The translations under genes were made by a program, and so were the position numbers. DNA of 64,000 nt from Paraburkholderia ultramafica (GTDB lineage Bacteria > Pseudomonadota > Gammaproteobacteria > Burkholderiales > Burkholderiaceae): positions 1 through 64,000 of the forward strand of contig NZ_CADIKK010000032.1 of NCBI RefSeq assembly GCF_902859915.1, written 5' to 3'. The notes beneath the pieces are model-generated. The model saw only the letters and a program-made list of their open reading frames with translations. It did not search any database and was not told where the DNA came from. Below, one piece after another: positions 41,463 to 50,813 of this stretch (position 1 is the first letter of the stretch; every line of letters starts with the position of its first letter).

Positions 41463-42923
41463 TCAGAACAGCTTGCCCGGATTCAGAATGCCATGCGGAT
41501 CCAGCGCGCGCTTGATCGCGACCATCGCCGCCAACTCCGCCGGCGAGCGCGAGATCGGCAAAAACTCGCGCTTGAGCAAGCCGATCCCATGTTCCGCCGA
41601 CACCGAGCCGTGCAACGGCCCAAGCATCTCGTAGACGAACGCGTAGACCGCATGATGATCGACGCCGGCGATCGAATGGCCGTCGACGGTCACATGCAGA
41701 TTCGAATCGCCGATATGCCCGAAGAAATACGACGCGTTGCCCGGCCAGCGCTGATCGAGCGCCGCGCGGCAGCGCTCGACGAACGCGCCGATCTCGCCGA
41801 TCGGCAGGCTCACGTCGAAATTGATCGCGTCGAGGCGCACCGGAAACTCCGCGGTGCATTCGCGAATCGCCCACAACGCGCGCGCGTCGGCCACCGATTG
41901 CGCGATCACCGCGTCGCGGATCGCGCCCGTATCGAGCGCTTCGGTCAGCGCAGCGGAGAAACGTTCGCCGCCATCGCTCGAATCGAAGCTCGCGTGCTCG
42001 ATCAGCGCATACAGCGGATGCGCGGCGGCGAACGGCGAACGCGTGCCGGTCAGCTTCACGCCGAAGTCGTAGAAGTCCGGCCACATGATCTCGAACGCGC
42101 CGATGTCGTTGCCGAAGCGCGTCGACAAACGGCGCAGCAGGTTCACGGCGGCGGCGTAGCCATCGAGCGCGACGAGCGCCGTATGGCGTGCCGCGCGCTG
42201 CGGATGCAGCCGCAACACCGCCCGCGTGATCACGCCGAGCGTGCCCTCGGAGCCGATGAACCAGTGCTTCAGGTCATAGCCGGTGTTGTTCTTGACCATC
42301 TTGCCGAGCGAGCTCAGCACGTCGCCGTTGGCGAGCACGACTTCGAGCCCGAGCACCTGATCGCGCGCGGTGCCCGACTGGATCACGCGATTGCCGCCCG
42401 CGTTGGTCGCGAGATTGCCGCCGACCTGGCACGAACCGCGTGCGCCGAGATCGAGCGCGAGTTCGAAACCCGCTTCGGCGGCAGCCTCCTGCGCGGTTTG
42501 CAACGTGGTGCCGGCGCGCACGGTCAGCGTCGCCGACGCGGTATCGACTTCTTCGACGCCGCTCAATCGTTCGAGCGACAACGCGATATCCGTGGCTCGC
42601 GCAATCGCGCCGCCCGCTAGGCCGGTCATGCCGCCTTGCGGCACCACCGGCTGATGCGCCGCGTGGCAGATCGCCAGCGCGCGCGAAACTTCTTCGGTGG
42701 TGCGCGGCAACAGCAGCGCCGCGGGACGCGTCGGCTCGTGACGGGTCCAGTCGGTCAGCGCGCGTTCGCTGATCTGTGCGCCGACGCGCACCGCGTCGGC
42801 GCCCAACGCGGCGCGCAATGCGTCGAGTGTCGACGCGAGCGGCGCGGCGCCGTGTGTCTCGCCGTTTGTGCCACCGTGTGTGCCACCGTGTGTGCCGCCG
42901 TTTGTCCCGCTGTGATCTGTCAT
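41463..42923 (-). CDS. FAD-binding oxidoreductase, D-lactate/glycolate dehydrogenase (GlcD) type
   Basis: A 486-aa flavoprotein of the FAD-binding_4 / FAD-oxidase_C family. VVPQGGMTGLAGGA, GARGSCQVGGNLATNAGGNR and FIGSEGTLGVITRAVL bind FAD; GHIGDSNLHV and SAEHGIGLLKREF are the C-terminal metal/substrate segments of 2-hydroxyacid dehydrogenases. The N-terminus has a Gly-Thr-Asn/His-Gly repeat (residues 5-24) encoded by 12-bp repeats. AAGGA precedes the ATG, which overlaps the stop of the 2OG-oxygenase gene as ATGA, so the pair forms an operon. It likely oxidises a 2-hydroxy acid to a 2-oxo acid; the actual substrate is unknown. Confidence 0.9.
   Translation of the reverse strand: MTDHSGTNGGTHGGTHGGTNGETHGAAPLASTLDALRAALGADAVRVGAQISERALTDWTRHEPTRPAALLLPRTTEEVSRALAICHAAHQPVVPQGGMTGLAGGAIARATDIALSLERLSGVEEVDTASATLTVRAGTTLQTAQEAAAEAGFELALDLGARGSCQVGGNLATNAGGNRVIQSGTARDQVLGLEVVLANGDVLSSLGKMVKNNTGYDLKHWFIGSEGTLGVITRAVLRLHPQRAARHTALVALDGYAAAVNLLRRLSTRFGNDIGAFEIMWPDFYDFGVKLTGTRSPFAAAHPLYALIEHASFDSSDGGERFSAALTEALDTGAIRDAVIAQSVADARALWAIRECTAEFPVRLDAINFDVSLPIGEIGAFVERCRAALDQRWPGNASYFFGHIGDSNLHVTVDGHSIAGVDHHAVYAFVYEMLGPLHGSVSAEHGIGLLKREFLPISRSPAELAAMVAIKRALDPHGILNPGKLF
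42849..42908. repeat. Five 12-bp repeats at the 5' end of the FAD oxidase gene
   Basis: Consensus RCCGTKTGTGCC (plus strand), units at 42849, 42861, 42873, 42885 and 42897. In frame they encode tandem GTNG/GTHG/ETHG. Copy changes would keep the frame. Confidence 0.85.
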
Positions 42924-43909
42924 GCAGTGGTTCCTTGCGTTCCTGCAACTGCGTGCTTCTTCCGATAGCCCATCGAATCGTTGATGCGTCCGAGGATATA
43001 GTCGCCCGCGGCGACCGGCTGATACCTGAGATCGGCGTCGCTCGTACCAAGCTCACGCGGATCGACCGTCGCGCCATAGGTCGGATCATAGAACGTCGCG
43101 ATCGAATAGCGCTCGCGTCCCGACGCATTGATCACGCGATGCAGCGTGGAGCGAAAGCGGTCGTTGGTCCAGCGCGCGAGCAGATCGCCGACGTTCACCA
43201 CAAAGCTGCCTTCGACCGGCGGCGCTTCCACCCACGTATCGTTGGCGATTTCGCGCACCTGCAGGCCGCCCACCTGATCCTGCCACAGCAACGTGATGCA
43301 GCCGTAGTCGGTATGCGGGGCGACGCCGAACTGTTCTTCGTCCGATTGGGGCGGCTGCGGCGGATAGTAGACCATCTGCGTGCGCTGCATCCGCTTCGTA
43401 TAACGCGGCGCGAAGAAATTTTCAACGACGCCGAGGCTCACCGCCACCGCCCGCAGCAGATCGGCGCCGCACGCGCCGACCGCCTCGTAGTAGCCATACA
43501 GCGCGGTGCGCAGTTCGGGCATGAAGTCAGGCCAGTTGTTCGGCCCACGCAGCGCCTGGCCCGCGAGCACGTCGGGATCGTCATCGGGCAGCTCGAGCCC
43601 GATGCTGAAGAACTCCTTGTAGTCGGGCCGTTTCGCCTGATACATGGTGGCATCGCCGAGCGCATTGAAGCCGCGATGCCGATGATTGACCGCCGCGCGC
43701 CGCTTGGTCTGCGGCGGAAACGCGAAGAACGTGCGCGCCGCGTCGGCGGCGGCGTCGATCGACGCTTGCGGCACGCCATGATTGACGATGTAGAAGAAGC
43801 CGATCGTGGTACACGCTTCACGAATTTCCGCCGCGACACGCTGCAAAGCCTGCGGGTCGCCCGCGCGCACGCCGGCGAAATCGATGATCGGAATGCGGGT
43901 CACGGGCAT
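42920..43909 (-). CDS. 2-oxoglutarate/Fe(II)-dependent oxygenase, isopenicillin N synthase family
   Basis: A 329-aa cytosolic oxygenase. The N-terminal DIOX_N part has RIPIIDFAGV and GFFYIVNHGVP; the jelly-roll core has the iron triad His199, Asp201 (APHTDYG) and His257 (LHRVINASG), and RxS at 267/269 for 2-oxoglutarate. Members hydroxylate, desaturate or demethylate small molecules. GGGAG precedes the ATG at 43909. It is the first gene of the pair with the FAD oxidase, divergent from an amino acid ABC transporter. Two inverted GTATATAC boxes in between suggest shared GntR control. The substrate is probably what the transporter imports. Confidence 0.9.
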   Translation of the reverse strand: MPVTRIPIIDFAGVRAGDPQALQRVAAEIREACTTIGFFYIVNHGVPQASIDAAADAARTFFAFPPQTKRRAAVNHRHRGFNALGDATMYQAKRPDYKEFFSIGLELPDDDPDVLAGQALRGPNNWPDFMPELRTALYGYYEAVGACGADLLRAVAVSLGVVENFFAPRYTKRMQRTQMVYYPPQPPQSDEEQFGVAPHTDYGCITLLWQDQVGGLQVREIANDTWVEAPPVEGSFVVNVGDLLARWTNDRFRSTLHRVINASGRERYSIATFYDPTYGATVDPRELGTSDADLRYQPVAAGDYILGRINDSMGYRKKHAVAGTQGTTA

Positions 43910-44002
43910 CGCGTTGCTCCCTGAAGGGCGGTTGAATCGACTGACGAGAGCGGCGCACGAATCGCTTCGAGAAGAAGCGCAAACGCCGCCTGCATTGCCG
44001 TT

Positions 44003-44109
44003 GTATATACCGCCAAAAGCGCACCCGCAAGTTGCTTCTGATCCCTTCATATAAGGGCTTTTCTCTAGCCTCAGGTTTATTTATTTCGTGCGAAAAACGC
44101 GGTATATAC
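44003..44109. promoter_or_regulatory. Pair of inverted GTATATAC boxes between the oxygenase and ABC transporter units
   Basis: GTATATACCGC (44003-44013) and its exact reverse complement GCGGTATATAC (44099-44109) flank the divergent promoter region. The core GTATATAC resembles the GTA-TAC dyads bound by HutC-type GntR proteins. Two HutC-type regulators are encoded nearby. Confidence 0.6.
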
Positions 44110-44185
44110 TGCATCGCATGACTCGCGCCGAACCCGTCGAACGCAGCGCTTGCGCGCGACACCGCTTTGCCAACCGGAGAATCCC

Positions 44186-45013
44186 ATGAGTATCCTTGCA
44201 GGCTGGAAGTGTCGTCTGGTCATGTTGGCGTTGTGCGCGGCAAGCGTCACCGCTCACGCGGAAGACCAGCTCGCCAAAGTGAAGAAGGCCGGCGAACTGG
44301 TGGTCGGTACTGAGATGCAGTTCGCGCCGTTCGACTTCCTCGAAAACGGTCAGCAAGCGGGTTTCAACAAGGATCTGTTCGCCGAGGTCGGCAAGGAAAT
44401 AGGCGTCAAGGTGCGCTTCATCGATCTGCCCTGGCCGAGCGTGCTGCCGGGTCTCGAAGCGGGCAAGTTCGACATGGTGGGCGGCCCGCTGACGGTCACC
44501 AAAGCGCGCATGGAGCGCTACACGTACACGCTGCCGGTCGCGGACGCCACCGACGCGCTGCTCAAACGCGCGAACGATTCGTCGGTCAAGCAATCGGCCG
44601 ATATCGTGGGCAAGACGGTCGGCGCGGGCAAGGGCTCGGCGCAGCTCGACCAGTTGAAGACCTATGTCGCCACGTTGCCGAAGCCGCCTGAAATCCGCGA
44701 ATACGTCGACAACAATCAGGCTTACGCCGATCTCGCCGCTGGCCGCATCGCGGCCGTCGCGAACTCGATGACCAACATCGCGTATGTCGCCAAGCAACGT
44801 CCGGAGACGTTCGCTGTGGTGCAGCCGCCGTTCGGCGCGAAGGTGTACTTCGCTTACGCGTTACGCAAGGACGCGGACAGCAAGCCGCTCGCCGACGCCT
44901 TCAATGCCGCGCTCGTGAAGATGCACAACGACGGGCGTCTCGCGGCGTTGCAGAAGAAATGGTTCGGCGTCGCGATGGACGCACCGACCACGATGCCCAC
45001 GCCGAACTATTGA
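44186..45013 (+). CDS. Polar amino acid ABC transporter substrate-binding protein
   Basis: A 275-aa family-3 periplasmic binding protein. The signal peptide runs from MSILAGWKCRLVMLALCAAS to about AHA-ED. GELVVGTEMQFAPFDFLENG and AGFNKDLFAEVGKEIGVKVR form lobe 1 and the GKTVGAGKGSAQLDQLK segment starts lobe 2. CGGAGA precedes the ATG at 44186, so an upstream in-frame start at 44150 is rejected. It heads a five-gene unit with two permeases, an ATPase and a GntR regulator. The ligand is a polar or modified amino acid, not readable. Confidence 0.9.
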   Translation: MSILAGWKCRLVMLALCAASVTAHAEDQLAKVKKAGELVVGTEMQFAPFDFLENGQQAGFNKDLFAEVGKEIGVKVRFIDLPWPSVLPGLEAGKFDMVGGPLTVTKARMERYTYTLPVADATDALLKRANDSSVKQSADIVGKTVGAGKGSAQLDQLKTYVATLPKPPEIREYVDNNQAYADLAAGRIAAVANSMTNIAYVAKQRPETFAVVQPPFGAKVYFAYALRKDADSKPLADAFNAALVKMHNDGRLAALQKKWFGVAMDAPTTMPTPNY

Positions 45014-45095
45014 GCGCTTTTATTGATCGCTTCACACATCGACATGCGTGACGTTTCGATGCAGGTGTTTTGACGCACGCGATGCGCGCCCGGCA

Positions 45096-45788
45096 ATGAG
45101 CCGCATCGCCCTCCCCGTTCCAGCGAGTGCGCCGCTTATGTTCAGCACGACCGTCTTCGTCCAGGGCTTGCCGCTGTTGCTGCACGCGGCGCTCGCCACC
45201 ATCGGCATTTCGCTGACGGGTCTCGTGATCGGCTTCTTCGTCGCGATCGGCGTGTGCGCCGCGCGGCTCTCGCCGAAGCGCGCGGCGCGCATGGCGGGCG
45301 GCGCCTACGTGTTCTTCTTTCGCGGCGTGCCGATGCTGGTGCAACTGCTGCTCGTGTACTACCTGCTGCCGTTCGCGGGCATCAATGTGTCGCCGGTGGT
45401 GGCGGCGATCAGCGCGGTGTCGCTGTGTTCCGCGTCGTATATCGCCGAGATCCTGCGCGGCGGTTTTCTCATCATTCCGCCGGGTCATCTCGAAGCCGCG
45501 CGCATGCTTGGGCTCTCACCGTTCGACATGCTGCGGCGCATTCTGGTGCCGCAAGCGTTCCGTCTGACGCTGCCGTCGCTCGTCAACGAAATGGTGCTGC
45601 TGATCAAGGCTTCGTCACTGATCTCAGTGGTCGGCGTGGCCGAGTTGACGCGCACCGCGCAGAACATCGCCGCCAGCACGTATCGGCCGCTGGAAGCCTA
45701 TCTCGCGGCCGGGCTGATTTACTTCGTGATCTGCGGCGCGCTCGCGCTTGTCGCGCATGCCGCCGAATACCGTCTGCAGCACGCTTGA
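45096..45788 (+). CDS. Amino acid ABC transporter permease (HisM/GlnP type), first
   Basis: A 230-aa membrane protein from the ATG at 45096; an internal ATG at 45138 gives 216 aa, nearer the usual size, and no ribosome binding site decides between them. About five spans. FFRGVPMLVQLLLVYYLLPF and the EAA-loop (HLEAARMLGLSPFDMLRRIL, VPQAFRLTLPSLVNE) identify a family-3 permease that docks on the ATPase. Second gene of the unit. Confidence 0.88.
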   Translation: MSRIALPVPASAPLMFSTTVFVQGLPLLLHAALATIGISLTGLVIGFFVAIGVCAARLSPKRAARMAGGAYVFFFRGVPMLVQLLLVYYLLPFAGINVSPVVAAISAVSLCSASYIAEILRGGFLIIPPGHLEAARMLGLSPFDMLRRILVPQAFRLTLPSLVNEMVLLIKASSLISVVGVAELTRTAQNIAASTYRPLEAYLAAGLIYFVICGALALVAHAAEYRLQHA

Positions 45789-45817
45789 CCGACCCGGAGC
45801 CCACGCCACCCCACGCC

Positions 45818-46480
45818 ATGCAAACGCTCGATCCGACCATCATCACGCACAACCTGCAGCCGATCGCCGCCGGTCTCGCGACGACGCTCGGCAGCTGGGC
45901 CGCGGGCGTCGCGATCGGCCTCGTGATCGGCTTTCTGATCGCCGTGCTGCAACTGTTCTGCGGACGCTGGGTGCGCGGCCTCCTGCGCATCTATATCGAA
46001 CTGTTGCGCGGCACGCCGTTTCTCGTGCAACTGTTTCTGCTGTACTACGGCGGCCCGTCCATCGGCCTCACGCTCGAACCGATGACGGCTGGCGTGCTCG
46101 GTCTGGGCCTCTATGGCAGTGCATATTTCGCCGAAGCATTCCGCTCAGGGTTTCAATCCGTGCCGCCGGGACATCTCGAAGCGGCGTCGTGCCTAGGTCT
46201 CACGCGCTGGCAGGCCGTGCTGCGTATCCAGGTGCCGCAAATGCTCGTGCTGATCGTGCCGGCGCTGACCAATCTGATCATCGTGCTGAGCAAGGAAACC
46301 GCGGTGCTGTCCATCGTCACCGTGCCCGAACTGACGTTCGTGCTGACCGGCATCGGCTCGGCCACCTTCGCTTTCGTCGAAACGCTGCTGGTGCTGTGCG
46401 TGTGCTATCTCGCGCTGGTCGAGCTGACCTCGCGCGCGGGCATGTGGGCCGAAACCCGCATCGCACGTTTCATCGCGTGA
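45818..46480 (+). CDS. Amino acid ABC transporter permease (HisM/GlnP type), second
   Basis: A 220-aa permease that would form a heterodimer with the preceding one. ELLRGTPFLVQLFLLYYGGP and the EAA loop HLEAASCLGLTRWQAVLRI followed by QVPQMLVLIVPALTN are typical. It starts 29 nt after the previous stop; no strong ribosome binding site is seen close to the ATG. The ATPase gene follows 13 nt later. Confidence 0.88.
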   Translation: MQTLDPTIITHNLQPIAAGLATTLGSWAAGVAIGLVIGFLIAVLQLFCGRWVRGLLRIYIELLRGTPFLVQLFLLYYGGPSIGLTLEPMTAGVLGLGLYGSAYFAEAFRSGFQSVPPGHLEAASCLGLTRWQAVLRIQVPQMLVLIVPALTNLIIVLSKETAVLSIVTVPELTFVLTGIGSATFAFVETLLVLCVCYLALVELTSRAGMWAETRIARFIA

Positions 46481-46493
46481 ACCCGGAGTCCCT

Positions 46494-47353
<860 letters not shown>

Positions 47354-47357
<4 letters not shown>

Positions 47358-48211
47358 GCGCGCGCCGGTTTCCGCCCGCCTCACGCGAACCGCAGCGAGC
47401 GCCGCCGATGACCTCCACGGCTCGCAGCAAGGCTCACGACAAGCCGCCTCCCGCCCCGGCGACAAAACCCGCGCGCGCCGCCGACGACGCGCCGGCCGCA
47501 CGCTACGAACAGGTCAAGCACCACATCCGCCAGATCATCGAATCGGGCGCGCGCCGGGCGGGCGACCGTCTGCCTTCGGAACTGGACCTGGTCGCGACGC
47601 TCGGCGTATCGCGCATGACGGTCAATCGCGCGCTGCGCGAACTCGCCGACGCGGGGCTCGTCACGCGAGTCTCCGGTGTCGGCACCTTCGTTGCGCAAAG
47701 CAAGCCGCAATCGACGCTGCTGATGATCGCGCATATCGGCGACGAGATCCGCTCGCGCGGTCACGAATACCGTTGCGACACGGTGCTGTCGCAACGCGAA
47801 ACGGCGTCGGTGATGGTGTCGAACGCGTTGGGCCTCGCGCCCGGCGCGTCGGTGTTTCATGTGATCTGCGTGCATCGGGAGAACGGCTTGCCGGTGCAAC
47901 TCGAGGATCGTTATGTGAATCCGGCGATCGCGCCGGGCTTCCTGCAGCAGGATTTCTCGGCGCTGAGGCCATCGGAGTATCTGCTCGAGATCGTGCCGGC
48001 GCACGACGTCGAGCACGTCGTCGACGCGGCGCTGCCGACGCGCGCCGAAGCCGAACTGCTGGAAATCCGCGCCGAAGAACCCTGCCTCACGCTCATGCGC
48101 CGCACGTGGACGAGCGGCGTGGCGGTGACGTTCGCACGGTTCGTCCATCCGGGATCGCGCTACCGGCTGGGTTGCCGCTTCTCGCCGGATCTGTCGCAGC
48201 GCCAGGGTTGA
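47354..48211 (+). CDS. GntR-family regulator, HutC subfamily (UTRA domain), first
   Basis: A 285-aa regulator from the ATG overlapping the ATPase stop; an internal ATG at 47408 is an alternative. After an Ala/Pro-rich N-terminal stretch of about 45 residues comes the winged helix (GDRLPSELDLVATLGVSRMT, ALRELADAGLVTRVSGVG), then a UTRA effector domain (YRCDTVLSQRET, LPVQLEDRYVNPAIAPGFL, MRRTWTSGVAVTFARFVHPG). The domain order and RYVNP/RRTW segments match HutC. It probably controls its own transporter operon and the divergent oxygenase pair through the GTATATAC boxes. It converges with a second HutC-like gene. Confidence 0.9.
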
Positions 48212-48242
48212 CGATCAGCACGCCGCTTGCACACGAGGCGCG

Positions 48243-49034
48243 CTAGACATTCCCCGCCAGATGAAACCGCGACGCCGGATGCCACAACTGCACCGACGTC
48301 GCGACATTGTCGCCGACCCACGTGCGACGCCATAGCCGCAAACACGGCTCGCCGATCTCCATCATCAGATGCCGCCGCACATGTGCGTCCGGCTTCTGCG
48401 CGTAGATGCGAAACTCCGCGCGCTGGATCGGCGCGAGCCGCACCATGTAGTGATTCGGCGTCTCGACCGTGAAGTCCTGTTGCAGATAGTCGGGAAACAC
48501 TTTCGGATTGACGTAGCGGTCCTCGTACTGGATCGGCTCGCCCTCCTCGCTGTGCACGATGCACGAGTGAAACGCCGGACCGCTCGCGAGTCCGAGCGCT
48601 TCGAGCGCCTGCGGGTCGTCGCTCGGTTCGAGCGTCAGCACGCGCGCCGAATGACGATGACCGCGCGCGGCGATTTCGTCGGCAATATTGCGGATTTCCA
48701 GCACCGTCGATTCATAGCGCTGCGGCGCGACGAACGTGCCGGAGCCTTGCACGCGCGTCAGCACGCGTTCGGTGGTCAGCTCACGCAGCGCGCGCGATAC
48801 CGTCATGCGCGCGACGCCGAACTCCTTGACCAGCTCCGTTTCGGAGGGGATCAGCCCGCCCGGCTTCCAGTCACCCTCGCTGATGCGCCTGATCACGTAG
48901 CGCTTGATCTGCTCATAAGCGGGCATCGCCTTCACCGGTGTGTCGCGGTGGCGCTCGGCATGGTTCTGCATTTGAGCGCCGGGTAGGCCTGGTGCATTCG
49001 GTGCGGTTTGCGCGTTGTTTGTAGTTGTGTTCAC
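48243..49034 (-). CDS. GntR-family regulator, HutC subfamily (UTRA domain), second
   Basis: A 263-aa paralogue of the preceding regulator. Winged helix: GGLIPSETELVKEFGVARMT, ALRELTTERVLTRVQGSG; UTRA: GHRHSARVLTLEPSD, IQYEDRYVNPKVFPDYLQQD, WRRTWVGDNVATSVQLWHP. I choose the GTG at 49034, with GAGG 5 nt upstream; an ATG at 48971 is possible but lacks a binding site. The promoter region just upstream has GTAC-containing dyads including TTGTACA (49070-49076), suggesting autoregulation. It is transcribed in the direction of, and just after, the HAL-family lyase gene (92 nt downstream of its stop). Confidence 0.9.
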   Translation of the reverse strand: MNTTTNNAQTAPNAPGLPGAQMQNHAERHRDTPVKAMPAYEQIKRYVIRRISEGDWKPGGLIPSETELVKEFGVARMTVSRALRELTTERVLTRVQGSGTFVAPQRYESTVLEIRNIADEIAARGHRHSARVLTLEPSDDPQALEALGLASGPAFHSCIVHSEEGEPIQYEDRYVNPKVFPDYLQQDFTVETPNHYMVRLAPIQRAEFRIYAQKPDAHVRRHLMMEIGEPCLRLWRRTWVGDNVATSVQLWHPASRFHLAGNV

Positions 49035-49125
49035 TCCGACCTCGTGGGTGGTACGCGGGTGGTACAGGGTTGTACACCGTGACCGGTTCGCCGGCGGGCA
49101 AGCCCGCTCACCGGCAGTATCTCCG

Positions 49126-50775
49126 TCATGCCAGGTGGGCGGCAGCCTGGCCGTCGTTGACTGCAACGCCCGCAGCTGCGTGGCTGTTGCCCGCGGCCGC
49201 CAGATTCGTCACCGTGGCGCGCGCAAGCTGCTGTGCGCCGTCGGCGGATACGGCCGGCCGGGGTCCAATGTTACCAGGGTTCGGCAACGGCGGCGGCGCC
49301 TCGTCGGCGATCATCCGGAACGCGACGCTCATGTCGTCCGCGAGCGGGCGGTCGTCGCGGTAGGTCGGCACGACGCGCCGCACGCGTTGCCTGAGCGCTT
49401 CGGTATGCGGCGCGCGCGGTGCGTCGATGCTTTGCAGGTCGTAGGCTTGCGCTGCCGCCAGCAATTCGATCGCGACGATGCGCCCGGCGTTGTCGACGAT
49501 TTCCAGCGCCTTGAGCGCGGCGGGCGTCGCGTGGCACAAATGGTCCTCCTGCAAGCCCGACGTGATGCCGCCGTCGAGACTCGCCGGCATCGCGAGGCGC
49601 CGGTTCTGCGCAACCAGCGAGGCCGCCGTGTACTGCGCGATCATGAAGCCCGAACAGGTGCCGCCCGGCTCCGCGAGAAACGCGGGCAGGCCGCTGACCA
49701 GCGGATTGACCAGACGGTCGAGGCGCCGCTCGGCCATCGCGGCGACTTGCGCGATGGCGGTGGCGAGGCTGTCCATCGCCAGCGCGATCGACGCGCCCAC
49801 CGCGTGCGCCTGCGAATAAACGCGCGGCTCTTGCGGCGTGCCGGCGACGATCGGGTTGTCGGTGATCGACGCGAGTTCGCGATTGACCACGTCGGCGGTC
49901 GCGGCCAGCACGTCGCGCGCGGCGCCGTGGACGTGTGGAATGGTCCGCATGCTCAGCGGGTCCTGGGTGCGCTGGCCGACCACCGCCGCGAGAATGCCGC
50001 TGTCGGCGAGTGTCGTGCGCATCCGTTCGCCGACCAGATTCAGCCCGGCCGAAATCCGCAAGGCGAGCGAATCTTCATCGAAGGCTGCGAGCTGGCCGCG
50101 CAAATTCTCGAAGCTCATCGCGGCGACCATGTCGGTCCAGTCGAGCAGGCGTGCGGCGCGCGCCATCGCCAACGCCGCGAGGCCAGTCACGCATGGCGTG
50201 CCGTTGATCAGGCTCAGCCCTTCCTTGGCTTCGAGCACCAGCGGTTCGAGCCCGAGCTGCTGCAACGCTTCGTGCCCGTTGAGCCGCTCGCCGCGATAGC
50301 GCACGTGCCCCTCGCCAATGCAGACGAGCGCGATATGTGCCATATGGCTCAGATAGCCGACCGAACCGAACGCCGGCACCTCCGGCAAACAATCGGCGTT
50401 GAGCAAGGCCACCAGCTGCTCGACGACTGCGAGGCGAATCCCCGAATGTCCGTGCGCGAAATTGTTGACGGCCGCGGCCATGATCGCGCGTGTCTCGGCG
50501 ACCCCGAGCGACGCGCCGACGCCGACCGCGTGGCTCATCAGAATATTGCGCGACAGCGTGCGCTGTTCAGCCGGCGACACGATCACGTCGCACAACGCGC
50601 CCACGCCGGTATTCACGCCATACGCGCGAATCCCGCGCTCGACGATCTGCTCGACGAGTACCCGCGCCGCTGCGATGCGCGCGCGGGTGCCGGCGCAAAG
50701 CTCGAGCGGCTCGCCGGCGGCGACTGCGGCCACCTGAGCCCAGTCGAGAGGACGTTCGGAACGGATCACGGCCAT
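49126..50775 (-). CDS. Histidine/aromatic amino acid ammonia-lyase family protein lacking the MIO motif (ergothionase-like candidate)
   Basis: A 549-aa all-helical lyase. Most HAL landmarks are present: AYGVNTGVG with Tyr52, SRNILMSHAVGVG, LINGTPCVTG, TQDPLSMRTIPHVHGAARD and ELASITDNP. The cofactor-forming motif is not: where HAL has GSVGASGDLAPLSH this protein reads GSVGYLSHMA (137-146), so Ala-Ser-Gly and following residues are absent and MIO cannot form. Ergothionase, which removes trimethylamine from ergothioneine, is known as a MIO-less HAL homologue, so a trimethylammonium-leaving substrate is plausible. The ATG at 50775 is used; its binding site is weak. It is next to an amino acid ABC transporter and a HutC-type regulator. 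It is unlikely to be a normal HutH. Confidence 0.85.
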   Translation of the reverse strand: MAVIRSERPLDWAQVAAVAAGEPLELCAGTRARIAAARVLVEQIVERGIRAYGVNTGVGALCDVIVSPAEQRTLSRNILMSHAVGVGASLGVAETRAIMAAAVNNFAHGHSGIRLAVVEQLVALLNADCLPEVPAFGSVGYLSHMAHIALVCIGEGHVRYRGERLNGHEALQQLGLEPLVLEAKEGLSLINGTPCVTGLAALAMARAARLLDWTDMVAAMSFENLRGQLAAFDEDSLALRISAGLNLVGERMRTTLADSGILAAVVGQRTQDPLSMRTIPHVHGAARDVLAATADVVNRELASITDNPIVAGTPQEPRVYSQAHAVGASIALAMDSLATAIAQVAAMAERRLDRLVNPLVSGLPAFLAEPGGTCSGFMIAQYTAASLVAQNRRLAMPASLDGGITSGLQEDHLCHATPAALKALEIVDNAGRIVAIELLAAAQAYDLQSIDAPRAPHTEALRQRVRRVVPTYRDDRPLADDMSVAFRMIADEAPPPLPNPGNIGPRPAVSADGAQQLARATVTNLAAAGNSHAAAGVAVNDGQAAAHLA

Positions 50776-50813
50776 GATAGTGCTCTGCTCGGTCAATTAC
50801 CTGGTGATACTGA

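Noticed and set aside
49126..50775. Annotation as ordinary histidine ammonia-lyase hutH
   Set aside because: The ASG tripeptide needed for MIO is absent and no other hut catabolic gene is adjacent.
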